NCBI GenBank assembly: GCA_030645575.1
Contig: JAUSMJ010000063.1
Location: forward strand, 36,061 to 100,060
Source of the DNA: Caulobacter sp.
GTDB taxonomy: Bacteria; Pseudomonadota; Alphaproteobacteria; Caulobacterales; Caulobacteraceae
Direction of reading: 5' to 3'
DNA length: 64,000 bases
Shown: piece after piece, positions 1-8,575 of the stretch
Position numbering within the stretch: position 1 is the stretch's first letter
Layout of the letters: the number at the start of each line of letters is the position of its first letter
Program-made: the position numbers and the translations under genes
The notes under the pieces: model-generated
The model's database searches: none
What the model saw: only the letters and a program-made list of their open reading frames with translations
Told to the model about the DNA's origin: nothing

Positions 1-14
1 CTGCTGAAAAGACG

Positions 15-46
15 AAGGGCGGAGCGCCGCGCGCTCCGCCCTTTTT
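15..46 (+). terminator. Rho-independent terminator of an upstream gene
   Basis: An 11-bp perfect GC-rich stem (17-27 pairing with 31-41) with a 3-nt loop is followed by five T. An A-rich stretch on the left side means it could also end transcription of the convergent acyl-CoA dehydrogenase gene. The gene it primarily serves is outside the window. Confidence 0.75.
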
Positions 47-65
47 CATGGCGCGGCTGCCGGCT

Positions 66-1277
66 TCACAGCCCCAGAACCAGCTTGGCCATGATGTTGC
101 GCTGGATCTCGTTCGAGCCGGCGTAGATCGAGGCCTTGCGGTAGTTGAAATAGCTGGGCGCGACCGGCGCGGCGTAGTCGGGGCCGGCGCGGAATTCGTT
201 GGTCGCCGACCAGGTGTCCTGCACGAACGGCGCGGCGTAGCCGCCGACCGCCTCCAGAGCCAGTTCGGTAATCGCCTGCTGCGCCTCGGAGCCCGCGCAT
301 TTGAGCATCGACGAGGCCGGGCCGACCGGCTTGCCCGAGCCCATGGCCGAGAAGATCTGCATCTCCGTGGCGTTGAGCGACTCGATGCGGATCTCCATCT
401 CGGCCAGCTTGCGCTGGAAGTCGCGGTCGCGGATCAGCGGCTCGCCGCCGTCGCCCAGCTCGGCCGAGGCGATCTTGCGCACCTTGTGCAGCTGGTTCAT
501 CAGGCCCGGCGCGTAGGCGTTGCCGCGCTCGAACTCGAGCAGGTACTTGGCGTAGGTCCAGCCCTTGCCCTCCTCCCCGATGCGGTTGGCCACCGGCACG
601 CGGACATTGTCGAAGAAGACCTGGTTGATCTCCTGCTCGCCCTCCGCGGGGCCATCCAGCGTCGGCAAGGCCTTCACCGCGATGCCGGGCGAATCCATCC
701 GCAGCAGCAGGAAGCTGATGCCATTCTGCGGCTTGCCGCTGTTGTCGGTGCGCACCAGGCAGAACATCCAGTCGGCCCATTGCGCCTGGGTGGTCCAGAT
801 CTTCGAGCCGTTCAGCACATAGTCGTCGCCGTCCCGCTCGGCCTTCATCTGCAGGCTGGCCAGGTCCGATCCGGACCCGGGCTCGGAATAGCCCTGGCAC
901 CACCAGAGGTCGGAGTTGATGATCGGCGGCAGGTGCTGGGCCTTCTGCTCGGGCGTGCCGAAAGCCATGATCACCGGAGCGACCATCTTCAGACCCATGG
1001 GCGAGGCCGTCGGCACGCCGGCCAGGCTCATCTCCATGTTGTAGATATAGGCCTGCGAGGGGGTGAACCCCGGCCCGCCGTACTCGACCGGCCAGTTGAT
1101 CGTCGCCCAGCCCTTGGCGGCCAGCTTCTTCTGCCACTTCACCTGGCCGGCCTTGTTGAGATAGCCGTTCTTCGACTGGCTCATCATCCGGCGCAGGTCG
1201 TCGTCGTAATTCTCGGCGATCCAGTCGCGGACCTCGCGCTGGAAGGCCTTGTCGTCATCCGAAAACGCGAGGTCCAT
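66..1277 (-). CDS. Acyl-CoA dehydrogenase
   Basis: This 403-residue protein has the usual length of FAD-dependent acyl-CoA dehydrogenases, which introduce the alpha-beta double bond in acyl-CoA oxidation and pass electrons to ETF. Residues 5-120 look like the N-terminal helical domain, the middle beta domain contains the FAD-contacting stretch GYSEPGSGSDLASL, and the C-terminus ends with YAGSNEIQRNI. In medium-chain enzymes the catalytic Glu sits in a Y-E-G motif at this place; here that residue is Ala, so the base must come from elsewhere, as in several FadE-like subfamilies. It is followed by the small monooxygenase-like gene only 5 bp away, so the two are probably co-transcribed (the monooxygenase gene is upstream). 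The substrate cannot be told from sequence. Confidence 0.93.
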   Translation of the reverse strand: MDLAFSDDDKAFQREVRDWIAENYDDDLRRMMSQSKNGYLNKAGQVKWQKKLAAKGWATINWPVEYGGPGFTPSQAYIYNMEMSLAGVPTASPMGLKMVAPVIMAFGTPEQKAQHLPPIINSDLWWCQGYSEPGSGSDLASLQMKAERDGDDYVLNGSKIWTTQAQWADWMFCLVRTDNSGKPQNGISFLLLRMDSPGIAVKALPTLDGPAEGEQEINQVFFDNVRVPVANRIGEEGKGWTYAKYLLEFERGNAYAPGLMNQLHKVRKIASAELGDGGEPLIRDRDFQRKLAEMEIRIESLNATEMQIFSAMGSGKPVGPASSMLKCAGSEAQQAITELALEAVGGYAAPFVQDTWSATNEFRAGPDYAAPVAPSYFNYRKASIYAGSNEIQRNIMAKLVLGL

Positions 1278-1282
1278 CGGGA

Positions 1283-1570
1283 TCAGACCGCGTCGAGGTA
1301 TTCGATCGACGGACGGCCGCCCAGGCAGGCGCCGATGCCCGGCCCGGCGGCCTTGAAATACTCGGTCTGGCCGTGCGCCGTCAGGGCGTCCTGCGAGGCG
1401 TAAAGCTCCAGCACCTTGTAGACGTTGGGTTCGGTGCGGCTCTTGGTCAGCTGGTACATCAGGCAGCCGGATTCATTGGCCTTCACCTTGGCCGCCAGGT
1501 CCGCGAACACCTTTTCCAGGTCGGGGCCCTTGCCCTCGGCCACCGTCAAAGTCGCCACTACGCCGATCAT
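1283..1570 (-). CDS. Antibiotic biosynthesis monooxygenase (ABM) domain protein
   Basis: A 95-residue protein of the dimeric alpha-beta barrel ABM/quinol monooxygenase family. The pattern (N-terminal strand MIGVVATLTVAEGK, a central SGCLMYQLTKS segment, then a strand with KVLELYASQDAL and a His in AHGQTEYF) is typical of the family. I chose the ATG at 1570 because a GGAG-type ribosome binding site lies just upstream; a longer open frame continues upstream through an intergenic palindrome and is not credible. It precedes the acyl-CoA dehydrogenase with a 5-bp gap. Its substrate is unknown; many such proteins are cofactor-free oxygenases or simply fold relatives. Confidence 0.85.
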   Translation of the reverse strand: MIGVVATLTVAEGKGPDLEKVFADLAAKVKANESGCLMYQLTKSRTEPNVYKVLELYASQDALTAHGQTEYFKAAGPGIGACLGGRPSIEYLDAV

Positions 1571-1658
1571 GTTCCGCTCCCGAACGTTTGTTTGAAGTGA
1601 GGACAATGCTGTGCGGCGGGCGGCGGTGCAAGAGTGACGTTGGGGAGTGTGAAGTGTT

Positions 1659-1816
1659 CCTTCTCCCCTTGCGGGAGAAGGTGGCCCGCGGAGCGGGTCG
1701 GATGAGGGGTCGGGCGCTCTCCCCGCTTCATCACAGAAACCCGCTGTCATGAAGGGGCGGCGAGACCCCTCATCCGTCAGGCTTCGCCTGACACCTTCTC
1801 CCGCAAGGGGAGAAGG
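1659..1816. repeat. Intergenic double-hairpin palindromic element (family A)
   Basis: Both ends carry a strong hairpin with the same arms, CCTTCTCCC and GGGAGAAGG, around a 5-nt loop (CTTGC at the left end, GCAAG at the right end). Inside them the segments GGATGAGGGGTC (ending near 1711) and GACCCCTCATCC (from 1764) are also inverted to each other. The element fills the gap between the ABM gene and the next small gene and carries no gene. It has the same layout as the elements at 4743, 46330, 49635, 50144 and 52244. Confidence 0.8.
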
Positions 1817-1824
1817 AAGTCTGT

Positions 1825-2121
1825 CTACCGCCGCTCGTTCCAGCCGTAGGCGACCCAGGAGTGGCCGCCGACGTTGCGGGCTTCGATGATGTCCGGATCG
1901 CTGGCGCGCCGCGACCGCACGGTGCGCTTGGCCCGCATGGCGACGCCGGCCAGGGCCAGCAGGGCGCTGGACATCAGGGCGATGAGCACGACCGTGGCGG
2001 CCGCGAACACCGCCAGCACGGCTCCGACCGCGAGGGCGGCGCAGGTGGCCAGCGCGCCGGCCAGCCAGGCCAGGCCCCTGAAGGCCGAACGAGACCCCCC
2101 CGCAGAGTTCAGTCTGTCCAT
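1825..2121 (-). CDS. Small two-helix membrane protein, unknown function
   Basis: A 98-residue protein. A short basic N-terminus is followed by a long hydrophobic region (about residues 17-62) that can make two transmembrane helices, then a basic stretch (AKRTVRSRRAS) and an ordered-looking tail ending GGHSWVAYGWNERR. The start at 2121 is supported by a GAGGA ribosome binding site. I cannot assign a family. The aromatic tail looks conserved rather than random, which argues for a real gene. Confidence 0.6.
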   Translation of the reverse strand: MDRLNSAGGSRSAFRGLAWLAGALATCAALAVGAVLAVFAAATVVLIALMSSALLALAGVAMRAKRTVRSRRASDPDIIEARNVGGHSWVAYGWNERR

Positions 2122-2232
2122 CTTGTCCTCGGCGGGCCGCGAGAGGCGCGGCCATGGATCACTATCTTGTCGTTAACCGCTGAACGTCAACTGAACACGC
2201 GCCGGACGCGCGGAAAATCGTCGTCTGCCGCT

Positions 2233-2928
2233 TCAGACGGCGCCCACCGGCGACAGCTCCCGACGCTCCTTCATCACCGCGTCGAACGCGGCGTTGATCG
2301 AGGCGGTCTTGGTTTCGGCCACCTCGATGAACTCGCTGGGCAGCCCGCGCGCCCGGGCCCGGTCGGGGTGCGCCGTCGAGACCTGCTGGCGCCAGGCGGC
2401 CCGCACCACCTCGTCGGCCGCGTCCGGCAGCACGCCCAGGATCACATAGGGATCGTCCGGGCCGGCCCCCAGGTGAGTCGCCTTGAGCCGACGGAAGGTC
2501 AGGGGGGAAAAGCCGAACAGATCCGAGACGGTCTCGAGATAGTCCAGCTCGTCGCCCGTGACCGCGCCGTCCGAGCCGGCGATGTGGAACAGCCCGTCCA
2601 GCACGTCCTCGAGCAGCTGGGGGCATTTGCGGTAGCGCTTGGCCAGCCGCCGGGCGTAGCTCTCGAACCCTCGCGTGGTCTGGCGGGCGAGATCATAGAG
2701 GCGGTGGACATTGCGTTCCGACCCCGAGTCGGGCTGGAACACGGTGGAGAAGGCGTCGAACTCGTTCTGGTCGGCCCGGCCGTCGGCCTTGGCCAGCTTG
2801 GCCCCGAGCGCCGTGACGGCGGTCGTGAAGGCGGGGTCCTCGCCCGGGGGGCCGGGAGGACAGTCGGGGCATTCGGCGTCGTCAACGCGACGGGCCGCGA
2901 GGCCTGCTATGGTGCGCCAGAAACTCAT
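2233..2928 (-). CDS. TerB-like plus C-terminal J-domain protein (DjlA-like)
   Basis: A 231-residue protein with a TerB-type helical domain (about residues 35-145, with the acidic motifs KADGRADQNEFDAF and AGSDGAVTGDELDYLE typical of metal-binding TerB repeats) followed by a C-terminal DnaJ domain (about 160-225: DDPYVILGV, then the HPD motif in STAHPDRARARG). Proteins of this layout act as DnaK co-chaperones. Unlike Escherichia coli DjlA, no N-terminal transmembrane helix is obvious, so it is probably soluble or peripheral. The start at 2928 (MSFWRT) was chosen over an ATG further upstream because the intervening residues look non-coding. It is divergent from the oxoprolinase gene, with 35 bp between the starts. 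Confidence 0.85.
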   Translation of the reverse strand: MSFWRTIAGLAARRVDDAECPDCPPGPPGEDPAFTTAVTALGAKLAKADGRADQNEFDAFSTVFQPDSGSERNVHRLYDLARQTTRGFESYARRLAKRYRKCPQLLEDVLDGLFHIAGSDGAVTGDELDYLETVSDLFGFSPLTFRRLKATHLGAGPDDPYVILGVLPDAADEVVRAAWRQQVSTAHPDRARARGLPSEFIEVAETKTASINAAFDAVMKERRELSPVGAV

Positions 2929-2963
2929 GGGATCGATTTGCAGCTTATGATCGTGGCGCCGGC

Positions 2964-5900
2964 ATGACAACGGGAACTGACGTAACGTCGGGCTGGACGT
3001 TCTGGATCGATCGCGGCGGCACGTTCACCGACGTGATCGGCCGCACGCCCGACGGGGTCGAGCAGACGCTCAAACTCCTGTCTGCATCGCCCTCCTACCC
3101 GGATGCGGCCGTCGAGGCGATGCGCCGCCTGCTGGCGGTTGAGCCGGCCGCGCCGTTTCCCGCCGCGCGGGTCGCGGCGATCAAGATGGGCACCACGGTG
3201 GCCACCAACGCCCTGCTTGAACGCAAGGGGGCGAAGACCCTGCTGGTCACGACGCGCGGATTCGCCGACTCGGTGATCATCGGCGACCAGTCGCGCCCCG
3301 AGCTGTTCGCGCTCGACATCATCCGGCCAGAGCCCCTCTACAGCGGCGTGATCGAAGCCGGCGAACGGCTGGCGGCCGACGGCGCGGTGGTCGCGCCGCT
3401 CGACGCGGAAGGGCTGGCGGCCGATCTGGCCCGGGCCCGGGCCAAGGGCTTCGCCAGCGTCGCCGTCGCCTTCCTGCACAGCGACCTCAACCCCGCCCAC
3501 GAACGGGCCGCCGGCGAGATCGCCCGGGCGGCGGGGTTCGACTACGTGGCCCTGAGCCACGAGGTCAGCCCCCTGCCCCGCTTCACGCCCCGGGCCGAGA
3601 CAGCGGTGGCCGACGCCTATCTGACCCCCGTGCTGCGCGCCTATGTCGACCAGGTCGCGCGGGCCGTGGCGGGCGCGCCGCTGTGGTTCATGACCTCGGC
3701 CGGAGCGCTGGTCCGGGCGCGGGTCTTCCGGGGCAAGGACGCCGTCGTGTCCGGCCCGGCCGGCGGGGTGGTCGGCGTGGCGCGGACGGCCGAAGCCGCC
3801 GGCGCGGCGGCCGTGCTCGGCTTCGACATGGGCGGCACCTCGACCGACGTCTGCCGCTTCGCCGGCGTGCTGGAGCGGCGCGACGCGGCGAAAGTGGCGG
3901 GCGCGAAGCTGCGCAGCCCGATGCTGGACGTGGAGACCGTGGCGGCCGGCGGCGGCTCGATCCTGACCTTCGACGGGTCCCGCGCCCGGGCCGGTCCCGC
4001 CAGCGCCGGCGCCGATCCTGGCCCCGCCTGCTACGGCCGGGGCGGCCCGGCGACGGTCACCGACGCCAACCTCGTGCTCGGCCGGCTGGACCCGGCCTTC
4101 TTCCCGCCGGTGTTCGGCCCGAAGGGCGACGCGCCGCTCGACCCGGACGCCGCCCGCGCCCGGCTGGCCGAGCTGGCGCGGGCCATGGGCCTGTCGGTCG
4201 AGGCCGCGGCCGAGGGCTTCGTCGCCGTGGCCGTCGAACAGATGGCCCAGGCCGTCCGCCGCATCTCCACCGAGCGCGGCTTCGACCCGCGCGGCCACGC
4301 CCTCGTGGCGTTCGGCGGCGCGGCCGGCCAGGTCTGCTGCCAGGTGGCCGACGCCCTGGGTGTCACCGATGTGTTGAGCCCAAAACACGCCTCTCTGCTG
4401 TCGGCCTGGGGGATTGGGCAGGCGCGGGTCGGCGGGATGCGGCAGGCCGGACTGGAACTGCCGCTGGACGGCGCGGGGCTGACCGCCGCCGCGACGCTGG
4501 CCGACCGTCTGGAGCGCGAGGCCCGCGAGGCCCTGGTCGCCCAGGGCGCGGAGGCCGGCGCCGTCGAACGCCGTCTGCGCCTGCGCTACGACGGCGCCGA
4601 CGCGGCGTTGCCGATCGCGCTGGGGGATGTGGCGACGGTGAAGGCGGCCTTCGAGGACGCGCACCAAAGGCTGTTCGGGTTCGTCGAGCCGGAGCGGACC
4701 GTGCTGATCGCGAGTGTTGAGGTTGAGGCGACGGAAAACGCCCCCTTCCCCCTTCATGGGGGAAGGGTTGGGGATGGGGGCCAACCCCCGCCCACCGCCA
4801 GGCACTTCGTCCCCCAGCCTCGCGCCGCCGTCTCACGCGCCCGCCGCCTGCGCCAAGCCATGCCTGTCAGCGAGCAGAAGCTCTGGGACGCCCTGCGGAA
4901 GCTGAAGCTCCACATCCGTCGGCAGGCGCCCATGGGCCGATACACGGCCGACTTCATCCATCACGGCTCGAAGCTGGTGATCGAGGTCGATAGCCGGCGT
5001 CACGATCTGCCGGACGCGCAACTGCACGACCTGGAACGTGACGCGTGGTTCGGTTCTCAGGGTTATCGGGTGATGCGCGTTCGCGATGACGATGCCTTCG
5101 GCCGACCGTTCGATGTGGCCGATCTTGTCGCGTCCGAGATCCGGAAAGGGCCCCCATCCCAACCCTTCCCCCATGAAGGGGGAAGGGCTCGCGTCGTGCA
5201 GGCTGATCAGTTTGAGGCCCTCGACGGCCCGGCCCTGATCATCCGCAGCGACACCCAGATCGCCGTCGCCGCCGGATGGCGCGCCACCGCCGAACCCGAC
5301 GGCCTGATCCGCCTGACCCGCGTCACCCCGCTGACCGCCGCCGTCCTCGCGGCCGACGCGCCCGACCCCGTCACCCTGGAGCTGTTCAACCGCCGCTTCA
5401 TGGGCGTGGCCGAGGCCATGGGCGCGGCGCTGGAGCGGACCGCGCACTCGGTCAACATCAAGGAACGGCTCGACTTCTCCTGCGCCCTGTTCGACGCCGG
5501 CGGCGGGCTGGTGGCCAACGCGCCGCACATGCCCGTGCACCTGGGCAGCATGGGCGCCAGCGTGCGGGCGACGACCGCGCGGCATCCGGTGCTGCGGCCC
5601 GGCGAGGCCTTCGCGCTGAACAACCCCTATTTCGGCGGCACCCACCTGCCCGACATCACCGTCGTCATGCCGGTGTTCATGGACGCCGCCGCCCCGCCCG
5701 CCTTCTACGTCGCCGCGCGCGGTCATCATGCCGACGTCGGCGGGGTGCAGCCCGGGTCCATGCCGCCCTTTTCCAAGACGCTGGACGAGGAAGGCGTGCT
5801 GCTCGACGCCGTGCCGATCATGCGCGAAGGCCGGTTCCTCGAGGCCGACACCCGCGCGGCCCTGCTGACGGGCCGCTGGCCCGCCCGCGCGCCGGACCGC

Positions 5901-6902
5901 AACATCGCCGACCTGAAGGCCCAGATCGCCGCCTGTCAGGCCGGGGCGGCCGCCGTGGCGGCGATGATCGAGGCCTATGGAGCGGACGCCGTCGCCCGCT
6001 ACATGACCTTCGTGCAGAAGAACGCCGAACAGGCCGTGCGCCGGGCCGTGACAAAGCTGCACGACGGCGAGGCCCGCGTGCCGATGGACGGCGGTGGCGA
6101 GATCGTCGTGACCATCAAGGTCGATGCGGCGGCCGGCGAGGCGGTGCTCGACTTCACCGGCTCGGCCGACCAGCTGGCCAGCAACTTCAACGCCCCCTCG
6201 GCCATCGTCGATGCGGCGGCGCTGTACGTGTTCCGCAGCCTGGTCGATGACGACATCCCGCTGAACGCCGGCTGCCTGACGCCATTGAAGATCATCACCC
6301 GGCACGGCTCGATGCTCGATCCCGAGCCGCCGGCGGCCGTCGTCGCCGGCAATGTCGAGACCAGCCAGCATGTGGTCGACGCCCTCTATGCGGCGCTGGG
6401 CGTGATGGCCAACAGCCAGGGCACGATGAACAACTTCACCTTCGGCGACGAGGATCGACAGTACTACGAGACGATCTGCGGCGGCGCGGGCGCGACGGCC
6501 CGGCGCGACGGAACCAGCGCCGTGCACAGCCACATGACCAACAGCCGATTGACCGATCCGGAGATTCTCGAGCGCCGGTTCCCCGTGCGGGTCGAGGCGT
6601 TCGCCATCCGCACCGGTTCGGGCGGCGAGGGCCGGCGGCGCGGCGGCGACGGGGCGACCCGCCGCATCCGCTTCCTCGCGCCGATGGAAGCCGCCCTGCT
6701 CTCGTCACGCCGAAGCCACAGTCCGCGGGGAATCTGCGGCGGCGGCCCCGCCCTTCCGGGCCGGCAACGTTTGATAACCGCCGAGGGCGCGGTAAGGGAA
6801 CTTACCGGCTGCTTCTCGATTTCCGTGCGGCCAGGCGATGTCGTCGAGATCGAAACTCCCGGGGGCGGCGGTTTCGGTTCCAACACCGGCGGCGACGTCT
6901 GA
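2964..6902 (+). CDS. Fused hydantoinase/5-oxoprolinase (HyuA-HyuB) with in-frame DUF559 insert
   Basis: The 1312-residue product is about 100-150 residues longer than usual fused 5-oxoprolinases, which hydrolyse 5-oxoproline or hydantoins with ATP. The HyuA half starts with WTFWIDRGGTFTDV and has the phosphate-binding FDMGGTSTDV near residue 290 and AFGGAAG near 450. The HyuB half begins near residue 797 (TLELFNRRFMGVAEAMG) and ends with IETPGGGGFG. Between them, about residues 594-742, lies foreign sequence: a hairpin-encoded stretch, a DUF559 domain, and a second hairpin stretch (see 4743-5187). The linker that normally joins the two halves seems shortened: the HyuA motif EVEATE runs straight into the insert, and the HyuB-side segment FEALDGPALI resumes right after it. 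The reading frame is open throughout, so a full-length hybrid could be made, but whether it is active is unknown. Confidence 0.92.
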   Translation: MTTGTDVTSGWTFWIDRGGTFTDVIGRTPDGVEQTLKLLSASPSYPDAAVEAMRRLLAVEPAAPFPAARVAAIKMGTTVATNALLERKGAKTLLVTTRGFADSVIIGDQSRPELFALDIIRPEPLYSGVIEAGERLAADGAVVAPLDAEGLAADLARARAKGFASVAVAFLHSDLNPAHERAAGEIARAAGFDYVALSHEVSPLPRFTPRAETAVADAYLTPVLRAYVDQVARAVAGAPLWFMTSAGALVRARVFRGKDAVVSGPAGGVVGVARTAEAAGAAAVLGFDMGGTSTDVCRFAGVLERRDAAKVAGAKLRSPMLDVETVAAGGGSILTFDGSRARAGPASAGADPGPACYGRGGPATVTDANLVLGRLDPAFFPPVFGPKGDAPLDPDAARARLAELARAMGLSVEAAAEGFVAVAVEQMAQAVRRISTERGFDPRGHALVAFGGAAGQVCCQVADALGVTDVLSPKHASLLSAWGIGQARVGGMRQAGLELPLDGAGLTAAATLADRLEREAREALVAQGAEAGAVERRLRLRYDGADAALPIALGDVATVKAAFEDAHQRLFGFVEPERTVLIASVEVEATENAPFPLHGGRVGDGGQPPPTARHFVPQPRAAVSRARRLRQAMPVSEQKLWDALRKLKLHIRRQAPMGRYTADFIHHGSKLVIEVDSRRHDLPDAQLHDLERDAWFGSQGYRVMRVRDDDAFGRPFDVADLVASEIRKGPPSQPFPHEGGRARVVQADQFEALDGPALIIRSDTQIAVAAGWRATAEPDGLIRLTRVTPLTAAVLAADAPDPVTLELFNRRFMGVAEAMGAALERTAHSVNIKERLDFSCALFDAGGGLVANAPHMPVHLGSMGASVRATTARHPVLRPGEAFALNNPYFGGTHLPDITVVMPVFMDAAAPPAFYVAARGHHADVGGVQPGSMPPFSKTLDEEGVLLDAVPIMREGRFLEADTRAALLTGRWPARAPDRNIADLKAQIAACQAGAAAVAAMIEAYGADAVARYMTFVQKNAEQAVRRAVTKLHDGEARVPMDGGGEIVVTIKVDAAAGEAVLDFTGSADQLASNFNAPSAIVDAAALYVFRSLVDDDIPLNAGCLTPLKIITRHGSMLDPEPPAAVVAGNVETSQHVVDALYAALGVMANSQGTMNNFTFGDEDRQYYETICGGAGATARRDGTSAVHSHMTNSRLTDPEILERRFPVRVEAFAIRTGSGGEGRRRGGDGATRRIRFLAPMEAALLSSRRSHSPRGICGGGPALPGRQRLITAEGAVRELTGCFSISVRPGDVVEIETPGGGGFGSNTGGDV
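4743..5187 (+). mobile_element. DUF559 nuclease-domain element with 40-bp hairpin inverted repeats, inserted in a host gene
   Basis: The terminal inverted repeats, 4743-4782 and 5149-5187, match along their length with a single-base indel. The outer 25 bp of each is a hairpin (arms CCCTTCCCCC and GGGGGAAGGG around TTCAT or ATGAA). The interior encodes, in the same frame as the host gene, a DUF559 domain: ARRLRQAMPVSEQKLW, then RRQAPMGRYTADFI, then LVIEVDSRRHD, then GYRVMRVRDDDAF. DUF559 belongs to the Vsr/PD-(D/E)XK-like endonuclease fold, and the D in TADFI with the E-V-D in VIEVDS fit the metal site. An internal ATG at 4860 could start a separate domain protein. The length is 445 bp, so exact removal would shift frame by one; the true borders or a small target change remain unknown. 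Confidence 0.75.
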
Positions 6903-6924
6903 CGCAATAGTTCCAGGACCCTGA

Positions 6925-7893
6925 ATGGCCCCGTATCTCCTCGCCCTCGCCCTGATGATGCAGGACGCCCCGCCAGAGGCCGCCGCGCCCGAGGCCGCCG
7001 CGAATGACGGCCCCGTCGCCACGGCCGTGCCCCGCAAGCAGGACGTCGCGCCGCTGCCGATCCAGGGCGGCGCGGTCTCCGCCCCGACGGACGATTACGG
7101 CTATGTCGGCTGGTGCTACGGCGCCATCTCAAGCTACGTCGAGCTCTATGACCGGGCCATGCCCGAGGTGACCCGCATCGAGCGGGCCTGGCCGACCCCG
7201 AGCACCGAGGAGAACCTCGCCGAGGTCTATCCGGGTCAGCGCGAAGAGGCCAAACGCAACCTTGCCCTGTTCGCCCGCGCCATGGATGCGGCCGAAAAGG
7301 CCAGCCCCACGGCGATTCAGCTCCAGGGCGCCGCCGCCATCAAGCGCGGTCGGGCCATGTGGACCGGCGCGACCAGCGTGCCGAAGGCCCAGCTGGCGCA
7401 GTTCTGGATGTCCTGGTCGCCGCCCGCCAAATGCGAGCAGACGGCCAAGGCGCTGGAGGCCCGCTCCCTGCTGTTTGGTCAGGCCCTGACCTACAACGCC
7501 AAGGGCGCCGCGCCCGTCGCCGCCCCGCCTCCGCCCGCGGAGGAACCCGCGCCGGCGCTGCTGCTGGCCAGCCCCTCGACCGAGGCCGGTTTGTCCGTGA
7601 CGCCCGAACCGGAACCCGAAGGCGGGGAGCCGCTGGGCGATCCGCCGCTCGTCGCGCCCGCGGTCGAGCCGCTCCCGACCGGTGAAGCCGAACCGGAGAC
7701 CGCCCCCGCGCCAGCCGCCGACGAAGCGCCGGCCGACGGGACGACCGACGTCGCGCCCTCGACGGCGATCGACGATCTCCTGCCGGTCGGCGATCCCGCG
7801 CCGGAGGCGCCGCAGGAGGCCGCGCCCCCGCCCGCCGAACCCACCGCCCCGGCCGAGTCCGAGCGCAAGATCGGTCTCAAGGGGCCACAGTAG
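6925..7893 (+). CDS. Hypothetical protein with conserved helical domain and Pro/Ala/Glu-rich tail
   Basis: A 322-residue protein. A short hydrophobic N-terminus (MAPYLLALALMM) may be a weak export signal. A conserved-looking domain covers about residues 50-190 (GYVGWCYGAISSYVEL, then QREEAKRNLALFARAM, then WMSWSPPAKCEQTAKALE). It contains two Cys, in GWCYG and AKCEQ, that could pair if the protein is exported. The remaining 130 residues are low-complexity Pro, Ala and Glu and look disordered. It follows the oxoprolinase by 22 bp. I do not recognise the family. Confidence 0.65.
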   Translation: MAPYLLALALMMQDAPPEAAAPEAAANDGPVATAVPRKQDVAPLPIQGGAVSAPTDDYGYVGWCYGAISSYVELYDRAMPEVTRIERAWPTPSTEENLAEVYPGQREEAKRNLALFARAMDAAEKASPTAIQLQGAAAIKRGRAMWTGATSVPKAQLAQFWMSWSPPAKCEQTAKALEARSLLFGQALTYNAKGAAPVAAPPPPAEEPAPALLLASPSTEAGLSVTPEPEPEGGEPLGDPPLVAPAVEPLPTGEAEPETAPAPAADEAPADGTTDVAPSTAIDDLLPVGDPAPEAPQEAAPPPAEPTAPAESERKIGLKGPQ

Positions 7894-8019
7894 CGCGGCG
7901 CCGGCCGCCCCTTACCAACCCCTTACACCCCTTCACGGATTGCAAACCCCGGGCCGTTAGGGTGCTCGGCGAAAGGGCGGGAAACGCCCTCGACTGAAGC
8001 CAGCATGGCGGGGTGTCTG

Positions 8020-8529
8020 ATGATCAGGTTCGTGGCGATCGCCGCGATTGGCGCACTATCGGCCGTCGGCGCCGCGCGCGCCGTCGCGAGCCTGGATCCG
8101 ACCCACTACGCCGCCGCGGCCCGCGCCGAGGAGGTCGTCCAGCCCGCCACGGCGGCGCCGTCCGCCGTCGCCTCGATCCGCAAATCCGCCGACGGCCACT
8201 ACTGGGCCGAGGCCCAGGTCGATGGCAAGGCCGTCCGCTTCCTCGTCGATACCGGCGCCACGGCCGTGTCGCTGACCCTCGAAGACGCCCGCCGCCTGGG
8301 CATCGACACCGCAAATCTGACCTACGGCTATGATGTGATCACCGCCGACGGCAAGGCGCGCGCCGCCGCCGTCAAACTGGCCAGCATCTCGATCGCCGGG
8401 GCGCGGATCGAGAACGTCGATGCCCTGATCATCGAAAAGGGCCTGGGCGCCTCCCTGCTTGGCATGAGCTACCTCGGCCGCCTGCGCGCCTTCGAGGCCA
8501 CCCAGAGCGCGCTGATCCTGAAGCCCTGA
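8020..8529 (+). CDS. Retropepsin-like aspartic protease, TIGR02281 type
   Basis: A 169-residue protein with an N-terminal hydrophobic anchor or signal (IRFVAIAAIGALSAVGAARA) and a single pepsin-like half domain. The catalytic motif FLVDTGATAVSL is near residues 73-84, and the second conserved block DALIIEKGLGASLLGMSYL is near 132-150. The clan AA TIGR02281 family has exactly this layout and is probably an exported dimeric protease of unknown substrate. I prefer the ATG at 8020 over 8005 because a GG-rich ribosome binding site falls 8 bp before it. Confidence 0.83.
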   Translation: MIRFVAIAAIGALSAVGAARAVASLDPTHYAAAARAEEVVQPATAAPSAVASIRKSADGHYWAEAQVDGKAVRFLVDTGATAVSLTLEDARRLGIDTANLTYGYDVITADGKARAAAVKLASISIAGARIENVDALIIEKGLGASLLGMSYLGRLRAFEATQSALILKP

Positions 8530-8575
8530 TCACGCGGCCCTTGAGCCGCCCGCCATCAGGGCCTTCAATGGGTCG

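Noticed and set aside
2925..4805. Long open frame on the minus strand opposite the oxoprolinase gene
   Set aside because: It is a GC-driven antisense shadow: the plus strand has clear HyuA motifs, and the antisense product is low-complexity Arg/Gly/His.
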